In this document: in pieces, positions 16,635 through 27,706 of the stretch
Layout: each line of letters begins with the position of its first letter
Position numbering within the stretch: the stretch's first letter is position 1
NCBI GenBank assembly: GCA_900317865.1
Contig: ONIK01000016.1
Location: forward strand, 1-62,101
Reading direction: 5' to 3'
Length of the DNA stretch: 62,101 nucleotides
DNA from: an uncultured Methanobrevibacter sp.
GTDB lineage: Archaea; Methanobacteriota; Methanobacteria; Methanobacteriales; Methanobacteriaceae
The notes under the pieces: generated by a model
Told to the model about the DNA's origin: nothing
The model's input: only the letters and a program-made list of their open reading frames with translations
Database searches by the model: none
Position numbers and translations under genes: made by a program

Positions 16635-19156
16635 GCTACACTCTCCCTTGAGACATTTCCAATCTTCAACTTGGAATCTGATTTGATTTTTGGATCATAT
16701 TTTTTCTCAACAATCTGTGCCTTAAAAACACTAGTATCTGGCAATTTTATATAAACAAAATCCCCAGCATTAAAATCTAATTTTTCTTCAGTTAAATCAA
16801 CATTAATATCTTCCGATTTATCTAACCATTGAGTATTATCACCAGAACCATTTAATTTCTTCCAACAACCAATAAGAACCTCTTCAACGCTTTGTTCAGA
16901 TGTTTCAAAAGGTTCTAATTTTGGATTGTTATTTGTCATGTAAGTATAATTAAAATCAGCAGAGGTTATTGGAGCATAAATAAACATTTCTCCTTTTTGT
17001 TTCACATAAGGAAATGGAGATAATTCATATAATTTAGTGGAATCACATTTTAAACTTTTTAATGTTGCACCATCTATTTTAATACTAACATCCCCATATA
17101 AACTATCTAATAGTGAACCCTCTGTTAAAATATCATTTAATCGTATTTTAGTTTCATCCTCGCCACCAATGTTTTCATCACTTGCAATTACTTCTTTATA
17201 TTCTTGATGTACTTCTTGAATCGTCTCTTTTCTTGTTGTTTCTGTAGTTGCTTCAGCAGGTGTTAATTTTCTCCATTCACATCTGCCACCGCCCCATTTG
17301 TCACCACCACAGTAACCACAGTAATCTGCATCGCAACCGCCTTTGCTCATACTACAAGTGATTTCTCCTTCATATACACCTTTGGGATTATCTGTGAGCG
17401 TGCCTGATTTTCCACATGCTGGACAGTAATTTTGCCATGTTTTGGTGAAACGTTTATATGGTGTTTTTGGATACCCACAACAGCCACAGGAAGGCATCAT
17501 ATTAACTGTTATAACATCAGTATTAGCTACTGACTCTGTAACTTCAATTTCTTTTTCTTCAATTGTTTCAAAGAATTTCATGAATTTAATTTCTTTTTTA
17601 TTGAAATCAATTTCAATATCCGTATTATCCTGTATTAGATTCACATCCCTGAATCCTATTACAAAAGATTCTGGGGTGTTTTGACTAATATTTTGTTTAG
17701 ATATGGTTATAGTGATGTTTTCTACACCAGATGTTTTTGTAACCACCATTACAGGGTATGATTCACTAATATAATTATCTAAATCATACATGTTTTTATC
17801 AGGCAAAGGATTCATTGGCGTTTTATACGGAAGATTATTGGATTCGCTTGTATTTTGAGTATACATGAAGGGCATGTACTCATAATCTTCAGCATCTACA
17901 ATATATTTTACATTATATTCTACAGTAGAAGGTAAAATCTTATTTAAATTAGGATACTCATTAGATTTACATACTACTTTCTTTTTAGTAGTTAAATACT
18001 CTGCAAAGATATATATCAACCATTGAAAATTGACTTTTCCATGATTAGTAATAATACCAGCAGGCACAGTGCCTGCTTTTTTAATATACTCCTGACAACG
18101 CATAGCTAAATCAAAAATCTCCTCAATACTAAAAGCACAATCAAGATTATTACCATCACTCACCAATGGCGGTTCAATAATAATCAACTTAATAATCTCA
18201 CTACCAGTATTAAGAATATATTTAGTAGCCATATCAACAAATTGACTCATACCAATATTCAATGAAGTTTCTTCATTGAAAAAACGCATATTAATTGTAT
18301 CTGGAATATAACCAAAAGTAGTGATTTTTTCATGTAAATTTTTTGCAGCAACAAGTATATCACTAGTTAACGCACCATAATTCGCATAATAAGGCATTAC
18401 TTTTTCATTATTAATATCCAAATTATAAAATTGCTTTAAAATTTTCGTGTAATCTACATTACTATTATTCTCTGATTTAACAATAGGCATTATACCTAAT
18501 GCATTTTTAGTTTCATCACTACTATACTCCAACTTATCAGTATTTTCACCAACAGTAACCCTTTCAAGAAGTTTATTATGTGTAACACCAAAATTTTCCG
18601 GTTTTAATAAACTAACATGCTTAACAATCTTATTATCCACTAAACTATAACTGTATTTAAACATTAAACCAGTAGTTTCTTCAATCTCTTTCAATAATGC
18701 ATACTTTGAAATAGTACCATTAACATTAATCATTTTCAAAGAAGTATCTATACCAGGCAAATCAGTATTATCAACAATATAAAAACCTTCAAAAAGAAGA
18801 TTTAAAAATGTTTTATCTAACATAATAGTACTGCCTGAAACATGCCTGCGATAAAGAGGATCATTAATATAAAATGGGGCGCAATTATTTAACTCACAAA
18901 CAATCTCTTCAGCTTCTAAACTTATTAAATTATCAACATAATCAACTTCAACTTCAGTATTGATTACAAACAAAACATTCTCTAAAAATATTTTATTACC
19001 TTGACAATAAAGATTTTGATCATGTTTCACATTAGTTAATTCACAATCAAAATCTAATGTTTTATAACCACCATAAGTGTCAGTGATTTCAACAGCAGCA
19101 TCTGCATCATCTATCCATTCCAGAATTTTTTCATCATGATCTAATATTATAATCAT
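16631..19156 (-). CDS. Tail-tip/minor structural protein with inserted zinc-ribbon region
   Basis: About 841 residues. The N-terminus (IIILDHDEKILEWIDDADAAVEITDTYGGYKTLDFDCEL) matches the start of phage minor structural (tail endopeptidase-like) proteins that form the tail tip. Around residues 555-630 a Cys-rich stretch (SCGCCGYP, CPACGKSG, CSMSKGGCDADYCGYCGG) looks like two zinc sites inserted into a structural protein, which is unusual. The later part is beta-rich. I choose the ATG at 19156 because GGGTGA lies 6 nt before it; the ATG at 19162 abuts that site. It follows directly on the gene at 19163. Confidence 0.7.
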   Translation of the reverse strand: MIIILDHDEKILEWIDDADAAVEITDTYGGYKTLDFDCELTNVKHDQNLYCQGNKIFLENVLFVINTEVEVDYVDNLISLEAEEIVCELNNCAPFYINDPLYRRHVSGSTIMLDKTFLNLLFEGFYIVDNTDLPGIDTSLKMINVNGTISKYALLKEIEETTGLMFKYSYSLVDNKIVKHVSLLKPENFGVTHNKLLERVTVGENTDKLEYSSDETKNALGIMPIVKSENNSNVDYTKILKQFYNLDINNEKVMPYYANYGALTSDILVAAKNLHEKITTFGYIPDTINMRFFNEETSLNIGMSQFVDMATKYILNTGSEIIKLIIIEPPLVSDGNNLDCAFSIEEIFDLAMRCQEYIKKAGTVPAGIITNHGKVNFQWLIYIFAEYLTTKKKVVCKSNEYPNLNKILPSTVEYNVKYIVDAEDYEYMPFMYTQNTSESNNLPYKTPMNPLPDKNMYDLDNYISESYPVMVVTKTSGVENITITISKQNISQNTPESFVIGFRDVNLIQDNTDIEIDFNKKEIKFMKFFETIEEKEIEVTESVANTDVITVNMMPSCGCCGYPKTPYKRFTKTWQNYCPACGKSGTLTDNPKGVYEGEITCSMSKGGCDADYCGYCGGDKWGGGRCEWRKLTPAEATTETTRKETIQEVHQEYKEVIASDENIGGEDETKIRLNDILTEGSLLDSLYGDVSIKIDGATLKSLKCDSTKLYELSPFPYVKQKGEMFIYAPITSADFNYTYMTNNNPKLEPFETSEQSVEEVLIGCWKKLNGSGDNTQWLDKSEDINVDLTEEKLDFNAGDFVYIKLPDTSVFKAQIVEKKYDPKIKSDSKLKIGNVSRESVA

Positions 19157-19162
19157 TCTCAT

Positions 19163-21982
19163 TCACCCTTTTAACTCATAATATTTTATTTCTGAAACTC
19201 GACAATTAACACAATTACTGAAATCAAAACTACCTGCGAGAGTGAAGAAAGTACTATCTAGACTAATACAATTAGGGTCAATCTTAAACCATTCACCATA
19301 AGCTTCATAGTATAATTTACGGTTCTTACAATCCAATTTCAACATAGTGTTTACTGGTAAATTATCAATGAATCCACCAGTTAACGTACATTTTTGACCT
19401 GTTTCCTGTTCTAAAAGGATGATTTCACCTTCATGAGATAATATATTAAAGTATATTGTAGGTTTTACTTTTCCCATATGTCCAGTATGTCCCATGTTTG
19501 CTGATTCAGTTTCTTTTAGATTACGTGCTAATCCAGATGGAACAATTAATTCAGCTTCACATTCATAAGCACCATCCACAGGCTCTGCATCCATAGTATC
19601 TTCAATATAATAATCATAACCGACGTCAGGAGCATAAAAAAAACTAATAGTTTTCAATATAGGATTATCCAAGCTATCTCTTTCAGGATATAACCATTCT
19701 ACAACAGCTTCTAAAAGTATTGTTAAATCCTCTATGGTTCCACATTCACAAGTATCAAATTTCAATTTGATTTTGTTCTCTTCAAGGTTAATTCTGTTTG
19801 GATATTCACCATCAGCACCATCAACCTGAAACTTATTAACATCATAATTTGCTCCACGTGGAATTTCTCCATCAGCTCTTAAATCAAGTAAAAAATGCTT
19901 GCTTGACACACCATTCACAAAAAACTCCCAACAATCATTATTTATACTATAATATAATGTAACTCGGACGTTTTTCATTTGTACATTGACTGGTGTTTGA
20001 TTATCAAAACTATCATCAATTTGCATGAAAAATACCATATCTTTTAATAGACTAGTAATATCTGGGAAATTTAAGCCTAATGTCTTGAATTTACCCCCAA
20101 ATTTAAAATTACGTGTATTTTCATTAATATTTAGGCTTTCTTTATGGTAGTCTAATTCATCTATGCCTGTATGACCAAAGCCCATTAATAAATTTACGCT
20201 TTCTTCAGCTGAAATATCTCCTGTAACTTCTAAGCCATGAGGTATGATAAATTCATTATCTTCTAGACCGTTCCAGTTAATTAAATCAAAATAATGTCTG
20301 CTTGAAGGGTTCTTTTCCGGAGGTTCTAATAAAAGATTGGTGTATTCATCATTAGTGATGAGTTTGTTTAAGTCATCAAATGCTAGTGCAGGATATTCAT
20401 AACCTAGATAATGGTCTGCATGAATCACGAATAGGTTACCGAACTCTATTTTACCAGCATCTGCTTCAATATAATTACCATAAAATCTGAAAGAGAGTTT
20501 TTTAGATTCATCATACGTGAATTTAACCGTTAATAATTGCCAATTCCCAATTTGAGATACTTTGGGAGTAAATTTTTCTCCATTATTGATTACAGATGCA
20601 CGTACATTTTTCATACCTTTAATAATAGTAGTTGTACCGGTTATTCTGCAAAGGCAGCCAAAGACATATTGTTCACCAGTTGTGTGATACATGTTTTCTA
20701 ATGTGAATAATGGAGCATCTAATTCAGTATAGAACTCTTCATAGTCAAACTCTTCATTCACATTGACTTTTATTTTAGTTACACCTGTCCAGGCATTACT
20801 ATAACAGATAATTTGAGCATCTTCAAGAGAGGTAGCATATAATTGTAATTGCATATCAAACAAGTTATTAGCATCCCAATTCGTAATTGTTAAAATTTTA
20901 GTAGTACTATCATAACCCGCAGGCAGATTACCATTTACTTTTAATTTATCGAAGTCCAAATATACTTGTAAAGGAGTTCTAGCATCATTTTGAACTGTTA
21001 AAGTGAATAAAGTATAATGCCTACTATTTACACTTTGTTTAATAGCGTTTTCAGAAACACTACATTCAAGAAGATATGCTTTTCCCGGGACAATATAAAT
21101 TGACTCAACAGATGAATTATATCTGCTTTCTTCAGAGACATAAACATAAGCATTTACATTATTATAACCAGAAATAGAAGGGCTTGCTGGAGTTACACGG
21201 AAAGTTAACCTTGCCCTACCATTTTGCAATCTTGCAATCCATTTTTGCTGACTAGGAGTATATGTTCCTTGAGCATCAATACTTCCAGGAACAATACTTA
21301 ATCCCTGAGTAATTACCACCGATACATCAACATTACCTGAAGATATAGCATTATTTGTGTCAACTACATCAATTGTGACAAGAGAATCCTGACCATACTC
21401 TAAAGGTTGTCTTTGAAAACTAACTGAAGGAATAGGATTCGGTAATACATATTCAATATTCAAACGCAAATATTTCATTTTTATATATGCTGGATTATTA
21501 CCTGTATTAGCAGGTACATCAAAAGTAACAGTAGCATCAAATAAATCGGATCCACGAAGTTTAAGATTATACCATCCCACATTATAACCAGTAACTACAT
21601 CTTTTGGTGGAGCATTACCCGGAGCAGATAAACCTAATGAAGGTATACTAATAACAGGCTGACCAAAACTACCATGACCCATATTAGGATAACTGAATTT
21701 AGCATATGCATACTCAACAGTAATTCCTATAACTTTAGCATTAGCAGGGAGCTGATTTATAATATCTTGAAAATTACTTCCTTTTATTTGAGATGGTTTG
21801 AATTTACCACCATTAACACTTGCTACAGCATTAATATAATTAGCCCCAGGGTCAGAATTACCCCAATGACCAAAAGTATCAGAATTATTCGTAATATGCT
21901 CTATCTCTTCCATTCCACGATAGATTCCAGTATTACCATTGACATTTGTTACATTATATGGATATGAAATTATTCTAGCCAT
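19163..21982 (-). CDS. Large beta-rich tail protein
   Basis: About 939 residues with successive beta-sandwich-like blocks, including an Ig-like segment (SLVTIDVVDTNNAISSGNVDVSVVITQG, about 205-235) and several lectin-like concanavalin-type stretches (FTLENMYHTTGEQYVFGCLCRI; ...LLLDLRADGEIPRG). It lies between the tail-tip protein and a distal tail protein candidate, so it is probably a baseplate or side-fibre component that touches the host surface. The start ATG at 21980-21982 has GGAGG 11 nt upstream; the in-frame ATG at 22000 overlaps that site. It overlaps the upstream gene end by 8 nt. Confidence 0.65.
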   Translation of the reverse strand: MARIISYPYNVTNVNGNTGIYRGMEEIEHITNNSDTFGHWGNSDPGANYINAVASVNGGKFKPSQIKGSNFQDIINQLPANAKVIGITVEYAYAKFSYPNMGHGSFGQPVISIPSLGLSAPGNAPPKDVVTGYNVGWYNLKLRGSDLFDATVTFDVPANTGNNPAYIKMKYLRLNIEYVLPNPIPSVSFQRQPLEYGQDSLVTIDVVDTNNAISSGNVDVSVVITQGLSIVPGSIDAQGTYTPSQQKWIARLQNGRARLTFRVTPASPSISGYNNVNAYVYVSEESRYNSSVESIYIVPGKAYLLECSVSENAIKQSVNSRHYTLFTLTVQNDARTPLQVYLDFDKLKVNGNLPAGYDSTTKILTITNWDANNLFDMQLQLYATSLEDAQIICYSNAWTGVTKIKVNVNEEFDYEEFYTELDAPLFTLENMYHTTGEQYVFGCLCRITGTTTIIKGMKNVRASVINNGEKFTPKVSQIGNWQLLTVKFTYDESKKLSFRFYGNYIEADAGKIEFGNLFVIHADHYLGYEYPALAFDDLNKLITNDEYTNLLLEPPEKNPSSRHYFDLINWNGLEDNEFIIPHGLEVTGDISAEESVNLLMGFGHTGIDELDYHKESLNINENTRNFKFGGKFKTLGLNFPDITSLLKDMVFFMQIDDSFDNQTPVNVQMKNVRVTLYYSINNDCWEFFVNGVSSKHFLLDLRADGEIPRGANYDVNKFQVDGADGEYPNRINLEENKIKLKFDTCECGTIEDLTILLEAVVEWLYPERDSLDNPILKTISFFYAPDVGYDYYIEDTMDAEPVDGAYECEAELIVPSGLARNLKETESANMGHTGHMGKVKPTIYFNILSHEGEIILLEQETGQKCTLTGGFIDNLPVNTMLKLDCKNRKLYYEAYGEWFKIDPNCISLDSTFFTLAGSFDFSNCVNCRVSEIKYYELKG

Positions 21983-22754
21983 TTTTAACAAAACCTCCAT
22001 AGGTTTGGTTGAATAATAAAGTGTTTAATTCCATACTGAAGTAATCATTACGTAATTCACCAGCATTATTAGTATATCTACCTACCCCATTAGGGAATGA
22101 GAATTCAACACTAACATATTTAGCGTTTGATGGAATATTTGTTGATTGAACATTGCATCGTCCTCTGTTTCCTGTTCCAAGGTTTGAAATATCAGCAATT
22201 TCTTGACTACTAATATAATTATGATTAGCATCAAAATAGACAAAACCAACCATAATACTGGAGATATGTGGTGATGCTTCATAAGTAGTACTAAAGAGTA
22301 TACGGTTAGTTCCATTAGGTATTGCTACACCAGTACCGTTTTGATGGATTAACATGTAAAATGGGGCTGTATTATCAACTCCATTTACTAGATAAGAATC
22401 TTTAATCCTTATTTTGTACCCATTCGTGAAAGGTTGTATTGTAGCAATAGATTCTATTGGATCAAAAGTATTTTCAAAATGCTCACAAACATACAGAAAA
22501 CTACCAATAGCATCCACTGTTGTCGGTTTACAATAAGCAATATTATCATTAAATCTATTAATTAGATTAGCATTCTTTTTTAATGTAAAAGAATATACAT
22601 CAAATTCATCATAAGCCTTCATTTCAGTTGGATTTAATGAAACTTCAGATTTATGAGATTGAAAACCATTCATTGTTTCAAGATAACCATATTTGTAACC
22701 TATAATATTCCCGAATACACGGCATCTATCAGGGTTAACACTAACTTTATCCAT
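21975..22754 (-). CDS. Distal tail protein candidate
   Basis: A 259-residue beta-rich protein directly downstream of the tape measure. In siphoviruses the gene after the tape measure encodes the distal tail (Dit-like) hub protein. The central region (TNRILFSTTYEASPHISSIMVGFVYFDANHNYISSQE) is a galactose-binding-like sandwich. The assignment rests on position and fold impression, not on a recognised motif. It starts one nucleotide after the tape-measure stop. Confidence 0.55.
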   Translation of the reverse strand: MDKVSVNPDRCRVFGNIIGYKYGYLETMNGFQSHKSEVSLNPTEMKAYDEFDVYSFTLKKNANLINRFNDNIAYCKPTTVDAIGSFLYVCEHFENTFDPIESIATIQPFTNGYKIRIKDSYLVNGVDNTAPFYMLIHQNGTGVAIPNGTNRILFSTTYEASPHISSIMVGFVYFDANHNYISSQEIADISNLGTGNRGRCNVQSTNIPSNAKYVSVEFSFPNGVGRYTNNAGELRNDYFSMELNTLLFNQTYGGFVKNG

Positions 22755-25700
22755 CTATACTCCTCCCATACGGGCAATTCTTTTATCTCTTTTTATTAAA
22801 GCATCAGCAATCTTATTTATCACGTTTTTATCACTGATTTTTTCAGTTAACATTTTAATAAGAGAATCTGTATCAACATCTTCGGTTTTACCGTCAACAT
22901 TGACATTGACATTATGCTCCAATATTAATTTAACCTCTTCTACATTACTTGCATCATCTTTATTATTATCAAATAAGCTTTCTAATGGATTGGTGTTTCG
23001 TCTAGGATTAATTCCACCACGATTTGGGATTTTGATATTGATTCCGCCAGCACTTGGGGCTGGATGACTATAATTACATGGTCCAGCTGTCCAACCTCCA
23101 CGCTGTTTTAAAGCAGTAGTATCAAAGGTATAACCATTAATTATTGCACAACAATGACCATCAGAACCCCAATTCAATCCACAATTTACATAACCACTAT
23201 AACCACAGGCATTAGCTAAAGCAACCATTGCAGATGCACCATCGAAACAATTCCAAGCACCATGAGCAATAGCATTCTGCCAGGAACCATATTTATCACT
23301 GTTGTAATAATAATCATAAGGAATAGCACTTGCTATAGCAGTAGCAATACGGACAAATGAACCCCAACTAATATGAGGAGTTCCAGATTCAAAATCAGAA
23401 ACTTTAAAGGATAATCCTGTATCAATATCGCCTACACCAGTATGTATGGCAGGTCCTCTCATTTGCCATTCACGAGCAGTATTTTTGATGTGTGTTACGT
23501 TTGGATCTACAACACCATCCCAACTACCAGCAACACAATTAGGACAAATTCCACTTTGCAACAAATCAAGCACATTCAAACGGCTAGATGATGTTTTATT
23601 CATATATTCAAGAGTTAATGGGTCAATTATCCCATTTTGTTGAGCTTTAGTTGCAGTAATAGTATAAGGTAATTGATTATCACGCCTTATAGTGTTAGCT
23701 ACTCCACGTGTTAAACGATGCATTACAGCAGGGTCACGTCCTGTGTGTCTTACAGTAGATGGTGTTCCATTACTTCCACCACCTGCCCATTGACTTGGAT
23801 TTTGCAATTTACGATAGAAAGTACCAATAGTACTGCTTAATTGGTCAAAATAAGCAGCAGCTTCATTACGTATACGTGCAGCAGCACTTATTATACTATC
23901 TGCCATTACAGCCCATGCAGACCTCATTTCACCAGTAACTTTCATAGTTTCAGATAACATCTGAGCTAATTGTTGACGTGTAGTATTTGTAGCATTATTC
24001 ATAGCAGCACGGTGAGTCATTAACATGTTGTTTAATTGAGTACGCAAATTAGTGCTCATAGAAAGCAAGTTTAAGTTTAAACCTGTACTAATATTTTGGA
24101 AAGTACTTAAATCATTAGTTTGTATAGCCCCATAAGCTAATTGGTCTTGTAAAACCATATTGTTTAGTGTGGTCATCATCATTGTGGCTAAGGCATTGTA
24201 AGATTCACCAATCATGGTATTAGTATCATCAGTCATTCCCATTGCAGAGTCTAAACCACCACTAATACTTGACAAATCAATATCTGCCATATCAACATTT
24301 TCTAATGGATTAGCATCTAAGTCTTGATATGGCATTAAATCTTCTGTATCCATACTTAATTTAGGCTCACCGAACTTATCAACGATAGCCTCACCAACTT
24401 GACGTGCATACTCACCAGCAGGTTTAATAGTATCCTTAATCTTAGTAACAACACCTTTAAACTCCTCACCAATACTATTCTGAGCAATACCTGGACTGTG
24501 AATACCCATGGCATCAAGTACACCATTAATAATATCTTTACCAAAATTAAGAGCAGCCGCTATTGCCTGAGGTATAGCTTCACGTATACGATCAGGGACC
24601 TTGATAAATTCATCATAAATCTTACCCGGTAATTCCTGAACAGTAGTTGCTGCACCATTAACCATTTCACCAGCTTTCTGACGTGCATTATCTACCCATT
24701 GACCACCAGCAGAAATAATATTGCTTGTGGTTTGAACTAGAAAATCCCAAACACGTCCCGGAAGTTGGGAAATGTAATTAACCACCCCATTTAAGAAATT
24801 AGTACCTGCACTAACAGCATAATTCCATACTTGACCTGCAAAATTCAAAATCGCATTAGCAATAACCATCATAATTTGAATCCACATTTGAGAGAGTAAT
24901 CCCCAAATACCTAATAACAATGCAGGTAAATCTATTTGACCTGTTTTGAATTGGTCAAAAACACCTATTATACCAACCATAGTAGTCCAGACAATAGTTA
25001 AAACTTGAACTATAACATCCCATATTGGAGCAAATACACTCATAAGGAATTCACCTAGAGGTTGTAATGTTTGCCATAACCATTCAAAAGCAGGAACCAA
25101 ACTCCCCATTAACCATTCACCAACACTAGCCAAAGCAGCAAATAATCCATCAATCGCAGCACGTACAGTATCATTAGTATTATACAAGTAAATTAACGCA
25201 GCAACAAGCGCCATTATTGCAATAACTATAATCATTACAGGGTTTGCATCTAGCAATGCATTCCAAACAGCAGTAGCTGCATTAACTAACCATTGATACG
25301 CTGCATAAAGCTTTGCCTTTATTCCTGCTAGACTAATTCCATCAGCTAATGATCTGAATTTATCTGCAAGAGTAGCTATTTTTTCAGCTGCAATCTCTCT
25401 GATTTTGCTAAGTAAATCAATCAATTTATCTTTAGCAAGTAAAATTTTATCTTTTAATTCAGAAAATTTAGTTTTTAATATTTCAAGTTTATCTGCTGCA
25501 TTTTCACGCATTTTACTAAGGAAATCAACAAGATTTCCTTTTGCATCAACAATTTTGTCTTTAATCTCTTGGAATTTTTGTTTGATAGTATTTAGTTTTC
25601 CTTCATTCCAACTAGTCGATAATTTATCTTTTAATTCTTGAAGTTTTTCTTTTGCAGAATTCACCTTTTCTTTAAATGAATCCCATTTACCTTGCATATT

Positions 25701-27082
25701 TTGGATAGTTTCCTCAAGATTTGATAATTTATCTTTTACCCATGCTGCACTATTCCATAATTGTCCTAAAACTTGTAATACTGGGCTGATTGATGGAGCC
25801 ATTGTAGCGAATGCACTTGCAGCAGTCATAGCTCCAGCAGCATATTTCATCCAATTTTTAGCACCCTCATCAACTTTACCATCATTATTTGCATCAACAA
25901 ATTTAAGAACAGAATCAAGTGCATCGTCAACCATTGGTTTAAATTCATCACCTAGGCTTCTTGCTGACACACTCCACATTTTCTTTAATCGAGTAATTTT
26001 ACCATGTGTAGTGTCCATCATACTACTGACGTCACCACTTTGTTTTAAACAATCTTCTAAAGCTTTAGTATAACCATCAATATCATCAGCACTACCACTC
26101 CATCCGGCATTTTCAAGTTTTTCTTTTGTGATACCAAAGTTTTCTTTGAGCATTTCAAATTCGCCGTTGAGACCTTTACCTGCTGCTTGCATAAGTCCCA
26201 TGGCTTCATCCCCAGATTTACCCATAAGAATGGCTCTTTGACCAATATCTAACAAAATACTTTCAAATGAATTTAACTGGTCTCCAGTAGCTCCAGTCAT
26301 TTGTTTTACCACCGACAATGATTGTGCTAGTTGGTCAAGAGAAACAAGAGACTTATTTGTATCATCATCCATTTTATTCCATAGTTGATTGAACTTTTCT
26401 GTGGATTGCCCCGCACCTAAAAGAGCAGAACTTAAATGTTGGATTCTCTCCCGAGATATGGACGCACCTATTGTCATATCGGACATTGCTGCCAAACCAA
26501 TTCCACCAAATACTGATGAAATTATTCCACCAACACCACTAAAAGCATCACCCAAACTTTGAATTTTAGTTTTCACTGTAGATAATGCATTTGTTAAAGT
26601 GGATTTAATATGTGATGCTACATTAGAAACTTTTCCTTTTATAGTATCCCATTTTGTACCAACATAAGTTGTAATAGCAGATCCAACAACCTGGAGTTTG
26701 CCTTTCAATGTATCTGTGCTAGTACCCAGCATGTTTAATTTGTTTTTGGCATAATCAAGACTACCTTTCCAAGTATTAGTTTCAACAGTTAACTCATTAA
26801 ATCTATTAATAAGTGCTGTTGTTTCATAGGTTAAATTCCCACCGAAACCTCTCCCCAATTCTCTAATAGCCATTAAAGTAGTTTGAGCTTCGTCATCTAA
26901 TTTGTGGAATTGCACTACAGCTTGCTGTTGGGATTGTGAAAGCTTGTTAAAACTATCTTTTCCTTTATTACCTACTTCAATATATTGCCGAATTTTTTAA
27001 TCATTTGGTCGGCTTTTTGAGCTACACTAGTGGCTTGGTCTTCCATTTTCAGTATAATATTAATTATATTCTGAGAAACCAT
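22755..27082 (-). CDS. Tail tape-measure protein with C-terminal transglutaminase-like peptidase; frame broken at an A6 run
   Basis: A ~1440-residue product if read through one frameshift. Residues counted from the internal GTG at 26915: long amphipathic helical region (1-550), membrane-like hydrophobic segments (about 560-700), then helices. At about 1090-1290 lies a transglutaminase-fold domain with NCFDGA (Cys1223), SDGHCCAIING (His1254) and TFDTTAL (Asp1265), the catalytic triad spacing of pseudomurein endoisopeptidases. The likely true start is ATG 27080-27082: MVSQNIINIILKMEDQ... continues for 36 codons, then needs a -1 step at the A6 run (26993-26998) to join RQYIEVGNKGKDSFNKL. The domain could open the wall during DNA entry. 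Confidence 0.8.
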
Positions 27083-27099
27083 CTAGCCACACCACCAAT

Positions 27100-27264
27100 T
27101 TATTTTTTATCGACTTTATTCATCTCTTTATGTAACTCAGCACGACCTTTAACAATAAAATAAGATTGAACAACGGTTAAATCACTGCTACGCTCACATA
27201 AATGGTATCCACAGTAATCCAACCATATAATATTTTGACCTTCAGTCGTCTTCAGGAAATTTGT
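27100..27264 (-). CDS. Tail-assembly chaperone frameshift extension (gpT-like)
   Basis: An open frame of 54 codons without a good start codon, overlapping the end of the upstream chaperone in the +1 frame and stopping 17 nt before the tape-measure ATG. Its product reads TEGQNIIWLDYCGYHLCERSSDLTVVQSYFIVKGRAELHKEMNKVDKK. In tailed phages the chaperone upstream of the tape measure is made in a long form by ribosomal frameshifting. A TTT-C site (27259-27256) allows tRNA-Phe to step +1 from TTT to TTC, three codons before the shadow stop. A TTG start for a free-standing protein is an alternative. Confidence 0.6.
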   Translation of the reverse strand, partial: TNFLKTTEGQNIIWLDYCGYHLCERSSDLTVVQSYFIVKGRAELHKEMNKVDKK

Positions 27265-27673
27265 CTATATCTCCTTCAGTAACACCAACACCAGATAATG
27301 CATCTATTTTTTCGATAAGTTCCTCAATTGCATCACGTTTTAATTGATTAATATCCTCTTCAGTCCAAGGATCATCCTGATTTTTAGGATTATCAAGACT
27401 CATTTCTATTTTACGAGTTCTTGCTTTTGCACTGTTTACAGTAGCTTTGTAAACGTTGATTTCACCATTTGCAACAGTTTCGCCTTGCACTTTTCCACGT
27501 GATTTACTGGTTGTTTTATAAGATTCCATTCCTTTAGATTCTATCTTATCAATTTCATCTAATTCTGAATTAGATAATGGTCTTAACCATAATTCACCAT
27601 CTAATGCGTTGATTGTTATTTTTTCAGGGTCGTTTATTCCTTTTAAAATATCAGATTTTTTTAATAATGCCAT
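27242..27673 (-). CDS. Tail-assembly chaperone (gpG-like, short form)
   Basis: A 143-residue protein between the tail tube gene and the tape measure, the fixed position of gpG-type chaperones. The sequence starts with a beta-type ITINALDGELWLRPLSNSELDEIDKIE, which is common in such chaperones, and ends in an acidic helical tail (LKRDAIEELIEKIDALSGVG...KFPEDD). A second frame continues past its stop to give a longer product (see the extension at 27100-27264). Confidence 0.7.
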   Translation of the reverse strand: MALLKKSDILKGINDPEKITINALDGELWLRPLSNSELDEIDKIESKGMESYKTTSKSRGKVQGETVANGEINVYKATVNSAKARTRKIEMSLDNPKNQDDPWTEEDINQLKRDAIEELIEKIDALSGVGVTEGDIDKFPEDD

Positions 27674-27706
27674 TTTATTAGCCTCCTAACTAAATAAATA
27701 GAGTTG

